A stretch of 64,000 bases of DNA from Thelephora terrestris (Eukaryota > Basidiomycota > Agaricomycetes > Thelephorales > Thelephoraceae), in the NCBI GenBank assembly GCA_015956445.1, contig WIUZ02000005.1:124001-188000 (forward strand), read 5' to 3'. This document shows, piece after piece, positions 21,194 to 31,159 of the stretch (positions are counted from its first letter, which is position 1; the number at the start of each line of letters is the position of its first letter). The translations under genes and the position numbers were made by a program. The notes below the pieces were generated by a model. It worked only from the letters and a program-made list of their open reading frames with translations. It searched no databases and was not told the DNA's origin.

Positions 21194-21594
21194 TGGAGAA
21201 GAAATTGAAGGTAAAAGGGAAAAAGGGGGTTGCGAAGTATCGGAAAACGGCGAAGAAGGCCACGGCGGAGAAGAAGTAGAAGAGCGAGCAGGAGATCCAG
21301 AGAGTTGCGAAGAGAGTCGCGAAGAAGACCAGATATGATTCAAAGAGGGAGAGTAGTGGAGATAGCGTTGCGAAGCAGGCTCTGGGGAAGGAGTTAAAGA
21401 AGATAAAGAAGAAAGATAATCCTCCTCCAGGCTGTGTTCGCGGGTGGGTGGGTAGGATAAAACGACTCTCTCGATCCGCTGAAGAGTGCGGAAGGTCTGG
21501 TGGATCTCTGCAAAAGTAGCTCGAAGTTCGGCAAGATCTCGAGCTTCAGCTCGAGTGGTAGGAATGGTGGAAATTCGGAGAACACAACGTTACC

Positions 21595-21613
21595 GGTCCC
21601 GGCGTGGGTTCCA
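21595..21613 (-). other. Primer-binding site of the Ty3/gypsy element
   Basis: Two bases inside the 5' LTR, the minus strand reads TGGAACCCACGCCGGGACC, beginning with the TGG complementary to tRNA CCA. The priming tRNA was not identified. Confidence 0.65.
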
Positions 21614-21615
21614 GG

Positions 21616-22735
21616 TGAACTAGCTGAACACTCCGGGTAGTCGGATACCCTAAAAAGAGTATACAAGCAGTTGAGGTGGGTACCGGTTGAGTGTTGAGTT
21701 CTGTACGACCACCGGAACAGAAGATCTGTTCAGAGATGCCCGAAGATGTCTGGAGAATCGCCGGGGAAGACCGCAACGACTAGAGTAAAGCGCGAGTTTC
21801 GAGACAAAGCAGAGGGGGGATGGGAACCGAGGTTGCGGAGAGTTGCGATGGAGAATCACCGCGAAGTCGTAAAGTAGCTGAAGCAGGTTTTTGGTAGGAG
21901 CAAGAGAGAAGGCACAGAGAAGCCGAGAACTTGACTTGAGAACTGGAGAGCGAACCGGAGAACTGGAGAACTCGGACTGAAACTGAACTGGGGGATCTGA
22001 GTCAATGCATTCCAGGTTATCTAAGACACAGTATATAAAGGAAACCGAAGAATCTCCTAAATAAGCAGTGTCGAGATAGTCCATGAGAGAGAAGGGGAAC
22101 GGAAAAGCAAAACTAAGAGGAACTTGGTAAGAGGGGTAACTACTAGGGGGGGAAACGACGACGAAGGCTGAGTAACTACAGGGACGATGACGAAGGGGTG
22201 ACGACGGCATGAGAGGAAGCCGCGTCATACAGGAGAAAACGCAGGGGAACAGGAATCGAGAGCGGAAGATAGAAATGGAGGCAAATGCCCGGAGAACGGA
22301 ACGGTGCGGGGAATGGAACTGATCGATCGACCGGGAAGTTCCGATCAATAAGGAATCGCGGGGACGAGGGCGCAGAACGGTGGGATAACCGGAGATCAAT
22401 GGCGGGAGGGATCGATAACGATAGATAACGATGGCGAAGGGCTAGAACGAGAGTCGAAACGAGGATGAAAGGCGAGGGGGACGAGGCGTCGGGGATATCA
22501 GAGTTCCGGAGGGTCGGATAGCGTGTGGCGGATGGCAGAACGCGAGGATTCAAAACAGGGTTCCCGAGGGGGGGTGCAAAGTGGGGAAGAACGTCCGAGA
22601 AACAATAGAGGCGGTCCGGTGATCAGGGTGAAGGCTGCCTCGAGGCAGTCGCGAGGCCAAGAAGAGTCCGGAACTCAATGGAGTCGAACGACCAATAGGA
22701 AGGAATCGGAGATTGGGAGTTTCGACGTCGCGACA
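21616..22735 (-). repeat. 5' LTR of the Ty3/gypsy element
   Basis: 1120 bp, same ends as the LTR at 8732-9851. By eye about eight differences, all transitions, indicating recent insertion. Confidence 0.93.
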
Positions 22736-22739
22736 GCGG

Positions 22740-23368
22740 ACTATTGTTATCTTTTATGCAATCCTTCACACGCTAATAAGGCCCTTTGTCCTTTATTCTC
22801 CCATGCGTCATCTTTGTTCGCTTCCCTTACTTAGCGTTCTCACACTCCTTATCTCCCTTTGTTCTGGATTGATAAGGGTATATTAGGGTATTGACGTCAT
22901 GGCCACTCCTTTAGTATAAGTAGCAACGGTGGCTGTATCGTAGTACCTTAGTTTTGTTACCTCAGGAAATCCTCTGCCCTTCTCAGCCCAGTTGCAGTTA
23001 AGGACAAGTCAGAGTTTCTTGTTTGATCCAAGACATCCCCATCTGCTCTCCCTCCCGCTCTGCGCGTCAACTGCGCCTTGTAACTATAAAACCTCAGCAT
23101 TCATATTAGAACACCTCGAGCGTCCAGTCGATCAACTGGTGGAGTCATCAATCCTGTTGTAGGGATAAACCCTTGTTGGATAAACCGAACGAAGTACGGT
23201 TTAGGTTGGGTTTCTCTTTAGGATTTCAACCTGACTTATAGTGACCTCGGACAACCTACCGGAAGAATAGAGATGTGATCGTTCTCTCACAAGCTAGTTG
23301 GACTAGTGAGTACTCTGCGGAGTCGGCTCAGTGCACTGGTAGTTGTTGGGGTAGAGTGGCCCTGACAT
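22740..23368. other. TE-derived leader/LTR-like sequence
   Basis: Continuation of the sequence interrupted at 8731. It has a TATA-like TAGTATAAG (about 22912) and a long non-coding stretch ending near 23368, where a transposase-like frame begins. No gene supported. Confidence 0.35.
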
Positions 23369-24268
23369 ATGATAATCGGCAAACCATCGCTCTTGATCGG
23401 TGATACCGTCTCGCACACGACGGGGGCTTTCTATGGAACCCCATGGAATCAGGACACGGTCGATTGCATACGATCTCGCCAAAACCAACTACCTCACCTT
23501 GAACACGCTCTCGTTGCATTCTTCAAAGGTGCCCGAGCAAAGTGGCCGGCTTTCACAGAAGAATTCCACCCCAATTCAGAAGCTTCTCAGTTGACAGCCG
23601 AAGAGAAGGCGTTGGTGTTTCGTTCTCCGACCAACGACCACAGTGAAGGAGCTGGTGCAATGTGCAAGCAGTGGTCAAGATGTGCGCCCACGATGACAAC
23701 ACACCAAAGAAACGCACGTGTTCAGGTACAGCTCAGTGGACCTGGGCTCCTTGAGTTTAACCATAGTCTTGGGCAAGAGGATCTCGCCTTCACCCGTCGC
23801 AGGGCAAGAGAGATAGATGCATCAAAACTCCCACTGAAGGAAAGGCAAGCCCAGGCTACAGCAGACGATGAAGCAATTGCGGAGGAGCAGAAGAAATCTG
23901 AGGATCGTGTCAGGCGAAAGGAAGCAAGGGAAGTTGAGGAAGCCGAGATGATTGAGGATTTTGTACCTATCCTTGATCTCGACAAGTTCCGCTCACTACC
24001 AGCATCACTCCCCTCGAACGACTTTCTCAGGCGGCAGTTGGTCTGGCATCGGGTTGTATGTGGCAATGATAGTTTGCCATCAGGGTTGTTCAAAAGCATA
24101 AAGAAGGAAAAGATGAAGAAGCTGGTTGTGGAGGCTTTGCAACGTCACGATGAGACGGCGGTCGTTGAACACGATGTGTTGATGGCGGACGACACCGGTG
24201 AGATGCCAATATATACGCAGGCGAGGATCGATGATCCAAACGTACACAAACACAACTCTCATCTCTGA
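23369..24268 (+). pseudogene. Transposase-like C-terminal fragment
   Basis: A 5'-truncated open frame without a convincing ATG. It contains a conserved-looking block VFRSPTNDHSEGAGAMCK followed by APTMTTHQRNARVQ, resembling the C-terminal catalytic-Glu region of large fungal DDE-type transposases (KDZ/Plavaka-like, judged from memory and unverified). A long charged helix (about residues 130-200) follows, then a small C-terminal domain (LRRQLVWHRVVCGNDSLP). Near 24240-24268 the frame breaks; the next frame (DDSENELELIDEV, to 24356) continues the acidic tail, suggesting one lost or gained base. Probably a decayed element that also carried the downstream peptidase. Confidence 0.5.
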
Positions 24269-24405
24269 TGATTCCGAAAATGAGCTGGAGCTCATTGATG
24301 AGGTCGGGTTGGGCCCGCAAAACGTCGAGCACCTCAAACAGCCCCCCACAGACCTTGTTCGTAGTCATTTGTACTCTTCCTCAACCTTCTGACTTGCTAA
24401 CTTAG

Positions 24406-26261
24406 ATCACACCGGTCTACAATTTTGGATGCAGATGGGATGCCACCGACTACTCTTGCTCCTATGACTGTGTCTTCATGACTTTCGCCTGGGCTTACTT
24501 CCATGCCACTGAGCATTGGAGGACAACGTGGACAGGCCGGTCCGTGGCAGCAAAATCACTTTCACACCACTTCAAGTTGATCCTTCATGCCATCGAACGT
24601 CCGGCTGACCATGGGCCGGCTCCGCAAATCCCCGCCTTATTTTCGTGTGGACGCAACGCCTTCAGAGACGTGCTTTCGGAGCAAAACCCTGTGATGTTCA
24701 AACGTCACGGCGAAGTCAATGCTTGCTTGGCCAACATTCTTCACTCCCTCTCACACGATGATCTCCCATCTCGATATTTTTCCGTATTCTCCTCTTGCGG
24801 TGGCCGAAACTGCAAGATCAAGGTCAAGACACCTGCAGGTGCACCTTATATGTTGACCCCCAGTGTGTGGGCCTCAATCACCCATTCGGAAAACACGCCG
24901 CATTACGAGTCGCTACAGGAGTGGGTCACCCGGTGGTTCGATCAGAAGGCATCATCCTTGCAGCGTGTTTGCGCGGGCTGCGGTGCAGAATGCTCCTTGA
25001 CCCGCTCGTTTTTACAGCCACCCTGGATCTGGTTCGAGATTTTCGTCAAGCAACCACACGTTGTGACACCCGCCCTCGAGTTGGTATTTTGGTCACATAC
25101 TTACCGGCTCACTGCGGTCATATATGGTAATGGCCGCCATTTCGTTTCGCGCCTCAGCACTTCTTCGGGCGTCTGGTGGAACTATGACGGCCAAGCCAAC
25201 GGCGGCAGGCCAAAGGCAATTGCACCTATCCGCACGGGATTCGACGTTCTCACTGGGGACAAGGGGTCAAATACCTGGTGGGTACATGCTGAACACATTG
25301 TGATCACAGTCAACAAGTGATCACAATGTGCGCAGTGGGGGAAATTTAAATACATTCAAAATGTGCCCAGCCATGTGAGTCCAATGTGCCCAGTAGGCAC
25401 ATTTTGATTGTGATCACAATGTACCCATCAATGTGATCTCAATGTGCCCACTGGGGACATTTTGATTGCAATCACAATGTACACATCAATGTGAACTCAA
25501 TGTGCCTGCTTTGCACATTTTGATTGTGATCACAATGTTCCCATCAATGTGTTCTCAATGTACCCAGCTCATTACATAATAGTTTCTTTCACAATGTTGT
25601 CCACAATGTGTCCAGCATGTGGCTGAGCCACTCATTCAAACTTCTTTCACAAAGTATCCAGTGATGTGTCCATAATGTCCCCAGGGGGTTCTTTTTGAAG
25701 TAATCACAATGTAATCTCAATATTGTTTGATTTCACCATGAACTTTCAAAGAAATCACTATGTGTATGGCTGTACACATTCCAGACACATCACTGGATAC
25801 TTTGTGAAAGAAGTTTGAATGAGTGGCTCAGCCACATGCTGGACACATTGTGGACAACATTGTGAAAGAAACTATTATGTAATGAGCTGGGTACATTGAG
25901 AACACATTGATGGGAACATTGTGATCACAATCAAAATGTGCACAGCAGGCACATTGAGTTCACATTGATGTGTACATTGTGATTGCAATCAAAATGTCCC
26001 CAGTGGGCACATTGAGATCACATTGATGGGTACATTGTGATCACAATCAAAATGTGCCTACTGGGCACATTGGACTCACATGGCTGGGCACATTTTGAAT
26101 GTATTTAAATTTCCCCCACTGCGCACATTGTGATCACTTGTTGACTGTGATCACAATGTGTTCAGCATGTACCCACCAGGTATTTGACCCCTTGCCCCCA
26201 GTGTCTGGGGTATGGACATGGATATATAGTGAATGCATTGGTTTACTGCTTGAGGTGTTGA
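24406..26261 (+). CDS. C19-like (USP-like) cysteine peptidase of a mobile element, split by palindrome E
   Basis: 299 codons from an acceptor at 24405 (branch-like TTGCTAAC, CTTAG) through 25250, then after palindrome E and one TCT 26207-26261; no stop in between. A 49-nt intron (24357-24405, donor GTTCGT) would link it in phase to the preceding acidic exon. It contains a Cys box (ATDYSCSYDCVFM), a Cys-rich zinc-like region (CGGRNC..CAGCGAEC) and a His box (GNGRHFVSRL..WWNYDG), followed by GYGHGYIVNALVYC. These fit papain-fold ubiquitin peptidases carried by some fungal transposons (family assignment inferred). The N-terminal exon is decayed. Confidence 0.55.
25251..26203. mobile_element. Palindromic CACTG element, copy E (TSD TCT), loop inverted
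   Basis: 953 bp, CACTGGGGACAAGGGG to CCCCTTGCCCCCAGTG, flanked by TCT (25248-25250, 26204-26206). The arms match copies A, C and D, but the central loop of about 110 bp (CATAATGTCCCCAGG.. to ..TACACATTCCA) is in the opposite orientation. Excision restores the peptidase frame. Confidence 0.87.
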
Positions 26262-26698
26262 TAAACTTTGCCATTCATGCAATATATGCTATCTCTTCCA
26301 TTCCAAATGCATGCTGTGTGAATATTTTGTCCTACGTGTGTTCGCTCAGCAACTTATATCTGCTTTTCGACCTTGAGTTTGGTCGCCGATCGTTGTGGCG
26401 GATATGTCCCGATCTCCGGTCATAACACGGACATAAGTTTGCACGAGAGATGAAAATCTGAGAAAAAATTATCTCCTCAGCCTGACACAAGGCTTTTGGG
26501 GAGTTGTAAGTGTGATGTAAGTGGCAACCTCAACTATGATGAAAATATCAATATATATAACATCGCGACCCCCAAAGAAGGCTACTTCTTTTGCAACCAC
26601 TTCGATGAGGTTCTACATGAAGTATTAGGTTTTGAAAAAATCGCCGTCACCGATAGATGCACGGTTGCATCGCGTGGCAATTCCGGGAAGTTAGTCTG
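26262..26698 (+). pseudogene. Decayed TE coding fragment upstream of unit copy 2
   Basis: Mostly non-coding. A plus frame at 26496-26698 (ends RGNSGKLVWH) is cut by unit copy 2. Joining across the unit with one GCATC continues in frame as PRLRCARKQGIIPLTQ for about 37 codons (30085 onward) before a stop, so the unit probably landed in an old coding exon. Family not recognised. Confidence 0.35.
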
Positions 26699-26711
26699 GC
26701 ATCTGTCACGA

Positions 26712-27747
26712 TGAACTAGCCACAAAGCCTTCGGAGTCCGAGAGGGCAGAGATGGCAGTTAGAAGGTCGGGTCCTCGGTTTAGAGGCGCGAGCCTCTAGG
26801 GAATCTGCGGGAAGCGAATGAACAGCAAGAGGGAAAGTCGGGATACGAACGGGAGAACGAGGCAGAGGACAACGGGAAAGCCAGAGAACGAAACTACCGA
26901 TAACAAACAAAGGGAAACGTCGGGATACGTCGGGACAACAGAGTCAGAAATCGGGACACCAGCGGGACACGAGAGACCAGAGGGACAACAAGAACGAGGG
27001 CGAGACGACAAGGGAACCGAAGGGAGGACTGTAGCAACGCTGCTAGGCCTCAGAAGAGAGAGAGAGAGAGAGAGAGAGAGGAAGAGAGAGAGAGGGAACG
27101 CTGCTGAATGATTCTGTGGTCTATCGAATACAGGGGCCTTTATATACAATGCTAAGGGCTCTGAGAACGAAGGGAACCAAAGGGAACGAACCAAAATGAT
27201 GTCAAGAGACCTTATGACGAGTCTATGACATAGGGAAGGCGGGGGATCGAAGGGAATGATGAAGGAAAGGAATGTGGTTGAGAAACGAACCAGAGGGAGG
27301 TCTGGAGTCGCAAGCAGGGCAATCGATCGAGACGTGATCGGGACGCAGAGAATGGAGATAGGGAGATGAGAACTAAAGATATAAAACGTACTGAAAAGTC
27401 GGGACACAATCGGGACTGATCGGGACGTGATCGGGAGGGAATGTGAAGGAAACAAAGTCCTAGGGATACTAAATGCTAAGAAACGCAGGTTGCAGGTCGC
27501 GGGTCGAGGGGGCGCAGGTCGCAGGTCGCAGGTCGCAGGTCGCAGGTCGAAAGGGGAAAACGTCGGGACGTTGTGATGTCGCGAAGGGGGATAAGGAGAG
27601 AGGGAAGTGTAGCGAAGCAAAGGGACAGCGAATCCTCATCGGGACAGTCGAGAATGCTGAGGGAAGTCATCTAGACCTCGCGCAGCGGTTGTCGATAGTC
27701 GAGGGAAGGTCGCGATTCCGGATAGTGTCCGAAATACGGTCACGACA
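26712..27747. repeat. Solo LTR related to the Ty3/gypsy LTR
   Basis: Starts TGAACTAGCC and ends GTCACGACA, like the ends of the 14-kb element's LTR (TGAACTAGCT..GTCGCGACA). It is flanked by ACGA/ACAA, a 4-bp duplication with one transition. It contains a GA dinucleotide run (about 27059-27090), a CAGGTCG heptad array (about 27485-27549) and a TATATA site near 27141. The long frame inside is low-complexity and is not called. Confidence 0.65.
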
Positions 27748-27848
27748 ACAAACGCATGACATAGTGTCTAAAATCACACAGATAATCCAAGACATTGGTC
27801 TTATTCGTAGTAATAAAAGTACAAAAGCGACTAACAAAAACTATAAAA

Positions 27849-28746
27849 CTAAACAAGAACAAAAGGGTCCACGTCACAAGTACAGTCCTGAGGAAACCGA
27901 CAACGATGAGCGAAGTGGTGAGGGTTATGTACACTCTGAGGACAGTACGAGTACACTCGAGTTACCGGATCTTGCCAACACTCACTACACCCCAACACAT
28001 CATGAAACAAGCTATCATGCATCTCCCGTTTCACATCCGTCAACGCCGCGCTCACTAATGCAAACCCATACTGGTCCTGGAGACCCGCTACTTCCACCTT
28101 CAACTTCATCCGAACCTGACGTGACTTGTCGGAGGGACGACAGCGTTGACCAGTACGAGTCATCGGATTCTTGCGACTTTTCTTCTTCTGGGTCCTCTCC
28201 ACCATCTGACGCATCGGAGCAGGACTCCAAGGAGGGGACTGAGGAAGAGGAACTCCCTGATCGCGAAGGTGGCAGAGGGACGACGGGGGAGTGAGGAGCT
28301 GCGTCGGTGCAGTACGCTCCGTGGCATCTATGGCCGAAATACCAGAGGAGAGATTCCTGGAAAGGTTTCCAATGTTCCAAAGCAGAGTGAGAGAAGTCCT
28401 CGTTGAGACTATTGACGACCACATACATGACATCCATCCTTTTCTCCAACTTCAAAATCCTGTCCTCCCTCTCCTGCTCCATTGCGTCTTGCAAGGGAGC
28501 GACCCCAGGAGCCCACCTTCGAGTCCTGTTAGGATCGTCGTATCCAGCTTGCTCCCAGAACTCGGCGGGAGCATTGTGGGCGGTCAAGAAGTCCACCGCC
28601 ACCTGGTTGTCATGGGCGATGTTGGCGGGGGTATCATACAAGTGTTGTTCCATGTCGAAGGGAGCATCTGTCTCAAAGGACGGAGAGAAGTCAAAAGGGG
28701 TGGCGGCAGCATTGAGCAAAGTGTTGTTGGCGGCGTAAGCAGACAT
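27849..28746 (-). CDS. Unit protein 1 (278 aa), copy 2
   Basis: Exons 28746-28116 and 28054-27849 with a 61-nt intron (donor GTTCGG, acceptor TTTGCATTAG) at the same position as in copy 1. The N-terminal helical part (NIAHDNQVAVDFLTAHNAPA) and the Cys/His motifs (GHRCHGAYC; GCSECW; HNPHHFAHRC; DCTCDVDPF) are kept. The stop is at the same site but is TAG rather than TGA. Function unknown; probable metal-binding C-terminus. No frameshift or stop seen. Confidence 0.7.
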
Positions 28747-29434
28747 TGTAGTAAAGGAGTAGCTTGAGAAGGGAGATGGTAGTAGTTTTGGTGGGAAAGG
28801 AAGAGAGACGATGAGAGGAAAGAACCAATAACTCTCCTAGATTATATATGACCAAGTCAATAGGAAACCGAAAGAGGAGAACAACAAACCACCACTCATT
28901 AAAAACCCAATTAGGGAAAACAAACCCTCAACCCCAAATCACGATCCCATCAAATCCTGAGAAATCCCCAGCGATCACGAGAAATCCCCATCACTCTTCT
29001 ATTGCTACCATGAAACGAGGAAAATCCCCATCAATCATGGGATATCCCCATCACTCTTCTATTGCTACCATGAAACAAGAGAAATCCCCACCGATCATGG
29101 GATATCCCCATCGAACTCCTAAATAACTGGTTCGCTATTGTTTCTCTATTTCGCACTCGATATCTATCGTTCTAAGTCCCACTCCTCTGACTCATTCATC
29201 CTACCCTAAAGTACGCACAGACCACGTTGACCCCTGTTTGGTTCGTCGTAGAATAATGACTCCTGTAGAGGACTGGGTATATAAGGAAGAGCGTTCGCTC
29301 CTTTCTTTTCCCCATTCTCAATCTCTTCTGTACTCCTCTAGTCACAAACCTCAATAAACAAAGTAAGCTGAGGAATTCTCCTCACGCCTTACTCCTTTCT
29401 AACTCATTCGAAGCAGGAATTCTCCTGCTAGTGT
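28747..29434. promoter_or_regulatory. Divergent promoter region of the unit, copy 2
   Basis: 688 bp between divergent starts. The GAAATCCCCATC array is longer here (about 28958-29115), with near-identical units of about 60 bp that include CTTCTATTGCTACCATGAAAC. TATATAAG at 29278-29285 precedes the plus-strand gene. Confidence 0.55.
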
Positions 29435-30052
29435 ATGTTTAGAGCCCCTAACCCATTCCCCTCCACCAGACCCATTCAACGTCCGGTTATACCAGACGCC
29501 AGGAGATCTATCTGGGAGTATAAACTCATCAGAAGTCTTCAAGTAAACCGTACCGCCGGTTTACTTACTCATTTCCCTTACTATCGACCCTTTGCAGCCC
29601 TCGACTCTGGAGTCACTACTCCCCCTTTCCTCTTAGGAGCCAACCACCAGTTCCTCTGGAACTCCGACTGTACTGGTAGCGTTCTAGCAACCATTTACTT
29701 CAGTATAAGTCCGGCCTTTTATTTCCCCAACCTGCGCATTCACCTCACCACTAACGTTCATACTCACTCCCCTGCTATCATTGTCTTGTGGTGGGAAATT
29801 CCAACTGAATTACCTTATTCGGTTATAGAATACCTCATAAGCTTCAAACACCTCAGCGATCAAGACTTCAATCCATTCATCCAGCAACTCGGTCAGTTTT
29901 GCCACGACTACCACTCGCCGGTCCACCCTTATCAAACCGAGTCACCACTCGCCCTCGATACTCCTCCTCCTCTCACCCCCACACCCGGAACTCCCTTCAA
30001 GGTTCGACCCGACACCCCTCATCCATCCGCTAATCCTCTAGCGCCCCTTTAA
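29435..30052 (+). CDS. Unit protein 2 (205 aa), copy 2
   Basis: Intact single-exon frame, clearly similar to 6497-7120 along its length (shared YKLIRSLQVNRTAGLLTHFP, SVLAT.YFSISPAFYFP, IIVLWWEIP.ELPYSVIEYL). It ends 27 bp before the end of the unit. Function unknown; no motif recognised. Differences from copy 1 are mostly conservative. Confidence 0.7.
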   Translation: MFRAPNPFPSTRPIQRPVIPDARRSIWEYKLIRSLQVNRTAGLLTHFPYYRPFAALDSGVTTPPFLLGANHQFLWNSDCTGSVLATIYFSISPAFYFPNLRIHLTTNVHTHSPAIIVLWWEIPTELPYSVIEYLISFKHLSDQDFNPFIQQLGQFCHDYHSPVHPYQTESPLALDTPPPLTPTPGTPFKVRPDTPHPSANPLAPL

Positions 30053-30084
30053 ACAGTAAGCAGGCCCACAACCCTGACAGCATC

Positions 30085-30475
30085 CTCGCCTCCGTTGTGC
30101 TCGAAAACAGGGTATCATACCTCTCACTCAAAATGAATTTCACATCCGGCCACAGGACCAAGGCGGGTTGCCGGTCCCCAATTGAAGACAGTATCGGCCA
30201 TCGCCCACACCGATTACGAGTGTTACTTCATCAACCTCCACGCACTTCACAATTGTGCATACCTGCAAAAAGTCCTCCCCAGAAATTTGATTGTGCCAGT
30301 GCCGTGGACCCAAGATCGTCAAGAATTGCACAATAGGATGGCTAAGAAGTTGCAAAAGGAAAACCCCGGAAAATGTGCTGAAGCAGTGGCAAAGGCCAAG
30401 GTAACAAGGGACCGGAAGAAACATAAGATGGAATCAGGGGCATGCACCGCAGATGGGGAAAATAATAAATCTTAA
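30085..30475 (+). pseudogene. Decayed TE coding fragment downstream of unit copy 2
   Basis: Continues the frame cut at 26698 (see there) to about 30180, then, after an apparent 1-base shift, reads KTVSAIAHTDYECYFINLHA..ALHNCAYLQK and ends in a basic tail (KAKVTRDRKKHK) at 30475. It looks like the C-terminus of an old element protein. Family not identified. Confidence 0.4.
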
Positions 30476-30479
30476 TTAG

Positions 30480-31159
30480 TAAGCAATGACATATGGTCGA
30501 TATCGACGGGATCTCTTCTTGAGTTCGAGCAGGCTCGAGCCGTGGATACCCACCGACACCTCGGCTGACGTCTGGAGATACCCGATCTGATTGGCCGTGT
30601 AGGAGCCTGCGCGACGGGTCGATGTTTTTGCCGAAGTCACGAGATGGTGAGTATGACACTTAAATGACGTCAATCGGCCCGGTCGGCGCGGCATACACAC
30701 TGCTTGGGGGGAGGTGCCAGGTACGTTTGTTCACGGACAAACCCTCCTCCTGTTCGGAGTCGGGGAAGATACCCCACGGACTCGTGCAGAGTCCCGCTCG
30801 TTAACCAGTCACAATATCCAAAAACCAGGCTCTACGGCTAATTTTGATTGAACAGAACACAATTTGACCCCTCCCCGTCGGTCGTGGAGATCAAGCCATA
30901 TTTCTTCGGGTACATGACTACGTGCAACGCGAATTGGCCCACGAGCAAATAACGGGTAGTACTGTAGTACTTCGTAGATGACAAGGTCGCTACCAGCGAT
31001 GCGCAGAAAAATAGCGATACTGATATCATTAGTCCACGAAAGAAAGCGGTGGTTATGCCCAAAGAAGGGAAAGGAATGACAAGTGCATCTGTGTCAACGG
31101 AACCCAACGGGAAGACCCCGGCGGGGTAGAAAACAGAGTCGAAAGTTTTCGGTGGTCAT
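30480..31159. other. No supported feature
   Basis: 680 bp at the border between the TE cluster and host sequence. A minus frame at 30838-31107 has two hydrophobic stretches but no convincing gene structure. Confidence 0.3.

Larger units (their letters stand above)
8732..22735 (-). mobile_element. Ty3/gypsy LTR retrotransposon with an antisense gene and three nested palindromes
   Basis: 14,004 bp on the minus strand: 5' LTR 22735-21616, PBS, gag-protease, -1 frameshift site, pol (RT, RNase H, integrase), an antisense spliced gene, then 3' LTR 9851-8732. TG..CA ends with a 4-bp duplication GCGG (8728-8731 and 22736-22739). Palindromes B, C and D add about 2.7 kb, so the founding element was about 11.3 kb. 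The order RT-RNase H-integrase and a GPY/F-like module place it in Ty3/gypsy. The LTRs differ at about eight sites by eye, so it is young. Confidence 0.93.
26704..30079. mobile_element. 2.3-kb LTR-like unit, copy 2 (TSD GCATC), with a nested solo LTR
   Basis: Begins TGTCACGA, ends CCCTGACA, flanked by perfect GCATC duplications (26699-26703, 30080-30084). A 1036-bp solo LTR (26712-27747) lies after its first 8 bp. Without it the unit is about 2.34 kb and aligns end to end with copy 1: same gene pair, same intron, same repeat array, same TATA. Two insertions with different perfect 5-bp TSDs show that the unit moves as one piece. Confidence 0.8.

Noticed and set aside
26796-27620. 274-codon minus frame
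   Set aside because: It falls inside the solo LTR and is made of CAGGTCG heptads and GA repeats.
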